11,358 nucleotides of DNA. It comes from Methanobacteriota archaeon. Its GTDB lineage: Archaea > Thermoplasmatota > Poseidoniia > Poseidoniales > Poseidoniaceae. This document shows positions 6,782 to 11,358 of the stretch, piece by piece (the first letter of the stretch is position 1; each line of letters starts with the position of its first letter). The notes below the pieces were generated by a model, which saw only the letters and a program-made list of their open reading frames with translations, did no database searches and was not told the origin of the DNA. Location of the stretch: positions 1 to 11,358 of the forward strand of contig JABJFP010000179.1 in assembly GCA_018662715.1 (NCBI GenBank). The letters are read 5' to 3'. The position numbers were made by a program, and so were the translations under genes.

Positions 6782-7981
6782 ATGAACCGTCCTGCACGAA
6801 GTGAACTCGGCAGCCATTGGAACTTGGACCCAAACTGTGTGTTTCTAAATCACGGCTCATTTGGAGCAACACCAACCGTGATTCGTGAAGAGCAACGTCG
6901 CTGGCAGGACCTCTTGGAACACGAGCCTGTTCACTTCTATGAGGACTTGGCGGAGAAGTTCATGGAGGACGCTCGCCGTGCCTTAGCGGCCATGCTCAAA
7001 TGCGATGCGGACGACCTTGCGCTGATTGAAAACGCAACATCTGGCGTCAATACCGTCATGCGCTCTCTTCGCTTTGAAAAGGGCGATGAAATCCTCGTTC
7101 CCGACCACGCATACCAAGCCTGCCGTAACACGCTTGACTACGTTGCTCAGCGATGGGGTGCGACGGTTGTTACCGTCAACATCCCGTTTCCAATCAGCGG
7201 GCCTGAAGTCGTTGTTGAACGCATGATGGCAGGAGTCACATCACGAACAGTCCTCGCCATGGTCGATACCGTCACCAGCCCCACAGGTCTATTGATGCCC
7301 TTTGAAGAACTCACGGCAAAACTTGAGAGCGCTGGCGTAAGTGTTCTTTTGGACGCTGCTCACGGCATCGGAATGGTTCCTCTATCGCTTGACTCCTTAG
7401 GCGCATCCTATACCACAAGCAACTGCCACAAGTGGCTTTGCGCCCCCAAAGGCTCCGCATTTCTTCATGTGCGAAAAGACAAACAAGAGAACATTCACCC
7501 GTTGACCATCAGTCATGGAATGACCTTCCCTCTTGGCGATACAACGCGGTTCCGTCATGAGTTTGACTGGACGGGAACGCGTGATATCTCTGCGCATTGT
7601 GCGCTTCCGGCAACAATTGAGTTCATGGCCAGCCTCACCGAAGGAGGTTGGAATGAAATCATGGAGCAAAACCATCAACTCGCCATCAAAGGGCGGAACA
7701 TCTTGTGTGAAGCGCTGAGCATAGATGCCCCGTGTCCAGACGAGATGATCACGTGCATCGCCACACTGATTCTCCCCGCTGATGGGGCATCAAACGGAAT
7801 CCCACTTCATGAACCCGACCCGCTTCATGAAATTCTTCAGACCAAATACGGCATCCAAGTACCTGTTTGGTCGTGGCCAAGCCCAGAGGGCAGATACATT
7901 CGAATTTCAGCCCAACTCTACAATTCCGAAGAAGAATACCGTTACCTCGCTCATGCTCTCAGGCAGGAATTGAACTTCTAA
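6782..7981 (+). CDS. Class V PLP enzyme, isopenicillin N epimerase-like
   Basis: A cytoplasmic fold-type I PLP enzyme of 399 residues with the ATG at 6782. FLNHGSFG at 21-28 is the N-terminal hallmark of the isopenicillin N epimerase-like branch of class V aminotransferases. ATSGVN (85-90) forms the phosphate and cofactor pocket; DAAHGIG (191-197) supplies D191, which would hold the pyridine nitrogen; SNCHKW puts the Schiff-base lysine at K217; WTGTRD (263-268) is the conserved second-subunit loop. Members include racemases, desulfurases and C-S or C-N lyases, so the substrate cannot be named; penicillin synthesis is not implied. A GTG at 6743 would add 13 residues, but they do not resemble the family and have no ribosome site, whereas GGAG lies 14 bases before the ATG. 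An MFS exporter follows 61 bases downstream. Confidence 0.9.
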   Translation: MNRPARSELGSHWNLDPNCVFLNHGSFGATPTVIREEQRRWQDLLEHEPVHFYEDLAEKFMEDARRALAAMLKCDADDLALIENATSGVNTVMRSLRFEKGDEILVPDHAYQACRNTLDYVAQRWGATVVTVNIPFPISGPEVVVERMMAGVTSRTVLAMVDTVTSPTGLLMPFEELTAKLESAGVSVLLDAAHGIGMVPLSLDSLGASYTTSNCHKWLCAPKGSAFLHVRKDKQENIHPLTISHGMTFPLGDTTRFRHEFDWTGTRDISAHCALPATIEFMASLTEGGWNEIMEQNHQLAIKGRNILCEALSIDAPCPDEMITCIATLILPADGASNGIPLHEPDPLHEILQTKYGIQVPVWSWPSPEGRYIRISAQLYNSEEEYRYLAHALRQELNF

Positions 7982-8012
7982 ACCAAGGAGAGACCGTAGA
8001 AATCGGTGTCCA

Positions 8013-8020
8013 TTTCATAA
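8013..8020 (+). promoter_or_regulatory. Candidate TATA box of the MFS gene
   Basis: TTTCATAA lies 23 to 30 bases before the ATG at 8043, and no Shine-Dalgarno site precedes that ATG at normal spacing. This fits a leaderless transcript starting at or near the ATG. The AAGGAG at 7984-7989 is too far from it to act. Confidence 0.35.
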
Positions 8021-8042
8021 CTTACTGCGTTTTCCATCTTGT

Positions 8043-9575
8043 ATGGAAACTGAGCAACAACACGAACAACGTTGGCTAATTTTGGGCATAATGAGCCTCA
8101 GCCTTGTCATCGTGATGCTCAATAACGTCACGCTCAATGTTGCCTTACCCGAACTGACCAAAGCTTTGGGAACAACCAACACTGAAATGCAGTGGATTAT
8201 GGATGCTTACGCCCTCGTTTTTGGAGGAACTCTACTGACCATGGGTGCTTTAGGTGACCGTTTTGGGCGTAGAAAAGCCCTCCAGACCGGATTGGTGATG
8301 GTGGCTGGTGCTTCTCTGTGGGCCGCATTGTACGCAAGTTCTTCTGAGGAACTCATTGCGGTGAGAGCCATTATGGGGCTTGGTGCTGCTTTGGTAATGC
8401 CCGCAACCCTTTCGACGGTCATCGTTGTATTCACGAGCGAAGAGCGAGGAAAAGCGATTGGAATCTGGGCGGCCATGGCTGGAATCGGAGCCCCGCTGGG
8501 ACTGTTGGTTGGTGGATGGGCCGTACAAAACTACGACTGGCAGATGGTGTTCTTCATCAACATCCCCGTCATCGCTGTTGCCCTGATCTTAGGACTCATC
8601 TACGTGCCGGAATCAAAAGATGAGAAGGAAGAGAAGTTGGACTTCCTTGGTGCTGTCCTTTCCATTGCTGCACTCGGCTCGCTTCTCTATGCCATCATTG
8701 AGGCACCTTCGCATGGTTGGAACAGTTTCGAAACACTTGGTACCTTCGCCCTCTCTGCCCTCTTGTTGTTCTCATTTGTCGTCGTAGAGGGGAAATCAAG
8801 CCATCCAATGCTGCCCATGGACTTTTTCAAAAATCCTGGTTTTTCAACAGGTTTGGTTGCTATTATGCTGGCTTTCTTCGTCATGTTTTCATTCATGTTC
8901 ACACAGATGTTCCATTTTCAATTGATTCGTGGAGAAAGCCCACTTGGTGCAGCAATCCGATTCTTTCCACTTCCTTTCGGACTGATGCCCGCAGCAGCAA
9001 ACAGCGACAAACTGGTTCGGAAATTTGGACGCAACAGAGTGGTCGGAACTGGATTGTTATTGGTCACTTTGGGGATGCTTCTTTTCACTACCGTTGAAAT
9101 TGATACACCGTATTGGCGCCTTGCGTTAACCTTCTTCCTTCTCGGCCTAGGGATGGGCCTTACGATGGCTCCATCAACCGAACTTGTCATGGAAGCAATT
9201 CCCCAAGACAAGGCTGGTGTTGGAAGTGCAACCAACGATGCGAGTCGGGAAATCGGCGGAGCATTGGGTATCGCCATTGGTGGTAGTGTCCTCAACGAGT
9301 TCTATCAACGAGAATTTGTATTGCCTCCGGGTCTTGAGGGCACTCCGGGTGCTTCAGGGTTTGATACTTCATTCGCTGCTGCGATCCAAACAGGACAGAC
9401 TACGGGCAACGAAGCGCTGCTTTCCGCAGCCCGTGAAGCGTTCATGGTGGGAATGATCAACTCTGCACGAGTCGCCGCTATCATCGCTGCACTGGCGTCA
9501 ATTTACATCTTTACACAAATGCCTAGAGTCGACACCCCTACCACCGACACGAGCAAAACTACTGAGGAAGAATAG
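8043..9575 (+). CDS. MFS transporter, DHA2 (EmrB/QacA-type) 14-TM exporter
   Basis: A 510-residue proton-coupled exporter of the cytoplasmic membrane, of the length and hydrophobic pattern of 14-TM DHA2 drug or metabolite exporters. Motif A, GALGDRFGRRKAL, is at residues 68-80 between TM2 and TM3. TM5 carries the Gly-rich antiporter motif C region (GIGAPLGLLVGG) followed by NYDWQMVFFINIP, a DHA2 hallmark. TM1 reads LNNVTLNVALP (26-36), where the family usually has an Asp; here it is N27, which may alter proton coupling. A charged loop (SKDEKEEK, about residue 195) separates TM6 and TM7. The C-terminus is an acidic Thr-rich tail. The substrate is unknown. It lies between the PLP enzyme and a LysE-type exporter, so export of an amino-acid-derived compound is possible but not shown. 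Confidence 0.93.
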   Translation: METEQQHEQRWLILGIMSLSLVIVMLNNVTLNVALPELTKALGTTNTEMQWIMDAYALVFGGTLLTMGALGDRFGRRKALQTGLVMVAGASLWAALYASSSEELIAVRAIMGLGAALVMPATLSTVIVVFTSEERGKAIGIWAAMAGIGAPLGLLVGGWAVQNYDWQMVFFINIPVIAVALILGLIYVPESKDEKEEKLDFLGAVLSIAALGSLLYAIIEAPSHGWNSFETLGTFALSALLLFSFVVVEGKSSHPMLPMDFFKNPGFSTGLVAIMLAFFVMFSFMFTQMFHFQLIRGESPLGAAIRFFPLPFGLMPAAANSDKLVRKFGRNRVVGTGLLLVTLGMLLFTTVEIDTPYWRLALTFFLLGLGMGLTMAPSTELVMEAIPQDKAGVGSATNDASREIGGALGIAIGGSVLNEFYQREFVLPPGLEGTPGASGFDTSFAAAIQTGQTTGNEALLSAAREAFMVGMINSARVAAIIAALASIYIFTQMPRVDTPTTDTSKTTEEE

Positions 9576-9584
9576 ATTTCAGGA

Positions 9585-9592
9585 TTAAAATA
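9585..9592 (+). promoter_or_regulatory. Candidate TATA box of the LysE-type gene
   Basis: TTAAAATA lies 41 to 48 bases before the GTG at 9633. This leaves room for a short leader carrying the purine-rich stretch 9618-9630 (GGAAGGAAGGCGG). A second A/T element, CTTATTATA at 9601-9609, would instead give a nearly leaderless message. Confidence 0.3.
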
Positions 9593-9632
9593 TCGGTCTT
9601 CTTATTATAGGGGCTCCGGAAGGAAGGCGGTT

Positions 9633-10247
9633 GTGGATACCGTCGCAATAGTGGAATTATTGACGATATTGGGGATTGGTGTTTTGACACCAGGCCCTAA
9701 CTCATTGACCTGTTTCGCCCACAGTGGAATCTACGGACCAAAGAGCAACATCAAACTCATTGCCGGCATGTGCATTGGTTTTGTTATCGTTGAATTATCA
9801 GTAGGGCTGGCAGTCAATGTTCTGAAAGATAATACCCTCGCAATGACTGTATTGCATTACATTGGCATGGCCTTTCTAGCAGTGATGGTTATCGCCATGT
9901 TCCGTATTGACCCAAAGGGCCTTCAATCCGAACACATTGAAGCGGCCTTAGGAGTAAAAACAGGCATTTGCATGCAATTTGCCAATGGGAAGGAATGGGC
10001 CTTCGTTGTCATTATTATGAGCAGTTTCATCGAGCCTCTCGGAGGAGGCATCAGTGGAATTCTGACCATAATATCGATAACACTGTCTGTATGTCTTGCT
10101 GCTATGATTGGTTGGACATTCCTTGGGTCACGCCTCCACGGAGTTTTCTCAGATGAAAGAAAAGGCCCAATGATTTTCAAAGTCTGCGGAAGCCTGCTGT
10201 TCTTACTCGGGATTGCCCTGTTTGCACGCGGTCCTGTCCTTGCTTGA
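9633..10247 (+). CDS. LysE/RhtB family amino-acid exporter
   Basis: A 204-residue inner-membrane protein with about six hydrophobic spans, the usual size for this family of amino-acid exporters. TPGPNSL at 19-25 in the first span, followed by the small-residue and Gly-containing loop (GIYGPKSN) and the Gly-rich second span, is the family signature. The usual NPK motif of the fourth segment appears as NGKEW (about 118-122), a Pro-to-Gly change. I chose the GTG start because the family motif then sits at its usual distance from the N-terminus and the purine-rich stretch ends three bases before it. The first residues are acidic (MDTVAIVE). The exported amino acid is not predictable. It follows the MFS gene by 57 bases and converges on the HhH gene. 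Confidence 0.88.
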   Translation: MDTVAIVELLTILGIGVLTPGPNSLTCFAHSGIYGPKSNIKLIAGMCIGFVIVELSVGLAVNVLKDNTLAMTVLHYIGMAFLAVMVIAMFRIDPKGLQSEHIEAALGVKTGICMQFANGKEWAFVVIIMSSFIEPLGGGISGILTIISITLSVCLAAMIGWTFLGSRLHGVFSDERKGPMIFKVCGSLLFLLGIALFARGPVLA

Positions 10248-10316
10248 AATCTCAAGACATGATGAACTCTGGAGAAGAGCCGACCAAGTATCGTGGCGTC
10301 CGCCGCAATCGTCTGT

Positions 10317-11358
10317 TCACTTCTTAGCCTTGTGGAATTCTCTTGCTTGCTTGGCCCACTCGTCTCGCTTGACTCGGCCAGGGAAGAACTCGATGGCGTT
10401 GTTGACTTGAGTTTCAATCTCTGAGGTCATGTTTCCAACTTGTTCAAAGGTGAAGATACCCAGAGCGTTCAACTTCTCTTCAATAAACGGTCCAATCCCT
10501 TTGATCGTCTGCAGTGAGTCCTTCTCTGAAGCACTTGCAACACCGAGCGTTGCGAAATCAATCGATTCTGCCTTCTTAGAAATTCGTTCAAGGTCTTCGG
10601 CTTGCTTGAGTGCCTTCTCATCGAGTTTCACATCCTCACCGAGCAAAATCTTCGCCTGATTGACCCATTGGTCCCGCTTGACACGGCCAGGGAAGAATTC
10701 GATGGCTTCATTGACGTCGGTTTCAAGTTTTGAGGTCATCTTCGAGACTTGCAAGTAGGTGTAGATTCCGAGCGCATTGAGCTTTTCTTCAATGAACGGG
10801 CCGATGCCCTTCATGACCTGAAGGTCGTCCTTGTCGCTTGCCTTGGCTGTTCCAAGAATCGCAAAGTCAATCGTTTCCGAGCGTTCTTGAACTCGCTTGA
10901 GTTCCTCCTTCTTCTTGACTTCCTTGCTCACAGGCTTGGCTTCCTTAGCAGCGGCAGCGGCGGCAGCCTTAGCAGCCTTCTCTTCAGCGGCCTTGGCATC
11001 CTTAGCAGCCTTTGCTTCAGCGTCGGCTTGTGCCTTGGCATCCTTAGCAGCCTTTGCTTCAGCGTCGGCTTGTGCCTTGGCATCCTTAGCAGCCTTTGCT
11101 TCAGCGTCGGCTTGTGCCTTGGCTTCCTTAGCGGCCTTTGCATCAGCCTTCTTCTCCGCATCTGATTCTTCCTTTGCTTTCTTGGCAGCAGCAGCAGTCG
11201 CTTTTTGCTCAGCCTTAGCAGCCTTCTCTTCAGCAGCCTTGGCTTCCTTAGCGGCCTTTGCATCAGCCTTCTTCTCCGCATCTGATTCTTCCTTTGCTTT
11301 CTTGGCAGCAGCAGCAGCAGTCGCTTTTTGCTCAGCCTTAGCAGCCTTCTCTTCAGCA
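10317..11358 (-). CDS. Ala/Lys/Glu-rich protein with two C-terminal HhH units (N-terminus outside window)
   Basis: The minus-strand frame is open to the right edge, giving at least 346 residues, so a GTG at 10931 is internal. The visible N-terminal 140 or so residues are almost only Ala, Lys, Glu, Asp and Gln, in repeats such as QADAEAKAAKDAKA, and should form a long charged helix or coiled coil. Then two copies of a unit follow with a 103-residue period: copy 1 at about 10647-10877 and copy 2 at about 10332-10568. Each has the order (E)xIDFAxLG, KGIGPFIEEKLNALGI (a helix-hairpin-helix), and EFFPGRVKRDxW. HhH units of this type occur at the ends of various proteins, including ribosomal protein fusions. 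They can bind nucleic acids or proteins. A nucleoid or RNA-associated scaffold is a guess; no catalytic motif is seen. The copies differ mostly at silent positions, so the duplication is old. Confidence 0.88.
   Translation of the reverse strand, partial: AEEKAAKAEQKATAAAAAKKAKEESDAEKKADAKAAKEAKAAEEKAAKAEQKATAAAAKKAKEESDAEKKADAKAAKEAKAQADAEAKAAKDAKAQADAEAKAAKDAKAQADAEAKAAKDAKAAEEKAAKAAAAAAAKEAKPVSKEVKKKEELKRVQERSETIDFAILGTAKASDKDDLQVMKGIGPFIEEKLNALGIYTYLQVSKMTSKLETDVNEAIEFFPGRVKRDQWVNQAKILLGEDVKLDEKALKQAEDLERISKKAESIDFATLGVASASEKDSLQTIKGIGPFIEEKLNALGIFTFEQVGNMTSEIETQVNNAIEFFPGRVKRDEWAKQAREFHKAKK
10332..10877 (-). repeat. Two-copy HhH domain duplication, period 309 bases
   Basis: Plus-strand blocks at about 10332-10568 and 10647-10877 encode homologous units offset by exactly 103 codons. 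The protein copies are nearly identical in KGIGPFIEEKLNALGI and EFFPGRVKRD, while their DNA shows many third-position differences, so selection keeps both. Confidence 0.85.
10990..11115. repeat. Three tandem 42-base repeats
   Basis: Identical units begin at 10990, 11032 and 11074, each opening GCCTTGGCATCC on the plus strand; a diverged fourth begins at 11116. Each encodes 14 residues (QADAEAKAAKDAKA), exactly two heptads, consistent with a coiled-coil repeat. The lack of differences between copies points to recent expansion or gene conversion. Confidence 0.85.
11117..11358. repeat. Nearly identical 120/123-base tandem repeat
   Basis: The block 11117-11236 recurs from 11237 and runs to the window edge. 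The second copy matches it except for one extra GCA triplet in its Ala run (five against four), which keeps the reading frame. This looks like replication slippage inside the Ala/Lys/Glu segment. Each block encodes about 40 residues containing KKAKEESDAEKKADAKAAK. Confidence 0.85.

Noticed and set aside
10929..10931. GTG as the start of a 204-residue HhH protein
   Set aside because: The frame continues upstream without a stop to the window edge in the same Ala/Lys/Glu-rich style, so the gene is longer.
10749..11281. Plus-strand Leu/Ser-Gly-rich frame and minus-strand Arg/Leu/Pro-rich frame over the repeats
   Set aside because: Both are alternative-frame readings of the Ala/Lys/Glu repeats and only mirror their periodicity.
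10990..11358. CRISPR array
   Set aside because: The repeats abut with no unique spacers and all lie in one open reading frame, so they are protein-coding tandem repeats.

Overview
The window reads as a piece of an archaeal chromosome, probably a marine euryarchaeon of the Marine Group II/III type (Poseidoniales-like). This is inferred from a euryarchaeal-looking tRNA-Leu(UAG) without an encoded CCA, several genes with no Shine-Dalgarno site but an A/T box about 25 bases before the start (leaderless style), an RNase II/R enzyme, and an Ala/Lys/Glu-rich protein ending in helix-hairpin-helix domains. I ran no database search, so the lineage is moderate confidence.

Layout from left to right. (1) The 3' part of an RNase II/R exoribonuclease gene (+) enters from the left edge. 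(2) It ends tail to tail with a gene (-) for an unrecognised protein of about 12 membrane segments; the two share a TTAA in which both stop codons lie. (3) After a divergent AT-rich promoter region comes a two-gene copper unit (+): a 63-residue Cys-rich peptide whose stop overlaps the start of a complete Cu(+) P1B-type ATPase (CopA). (4) A tRNA-Leu(UAG) gene follows. (5) The next 650 or so bases are AT-rich and hold two probable single-span membrane micro-proteins (41 and 28 residues), neither previously obvious because of their size, plus two inverted repeats. (6) Three metabolic or transport genes (+) follow: a class V PLP enzyme of the isopenicillin N epimerase-like group, a 14-TM DHA2-type MFS exporter, and a LysE/RhtB-type amino-acid exporter. 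(7) At the right edge, on the minus strand, is the C-terminal part of a large protein: a repetitive Ala/Lys/Glu segment built from nested DNA repeats, then two copies of a 103-residue-period HhH unit.

How the genes may work together: the Cys-rich peptide and CopA plausibly bind and export copper as one translationally coupled unit. The PLP enzyme, MFS exporter and LysE exporter lie close together in one orientation and could process and export amino-acid-like compounds, but each has its own candidate promoter, so a shared pathway is only a suggestion. The points most worth a second look are the Cys-rich peptide coupled to CopA, the inverted repeat in its promoter, the two micro-proteins, and the expanding in-frame repeats of the HhH protein.
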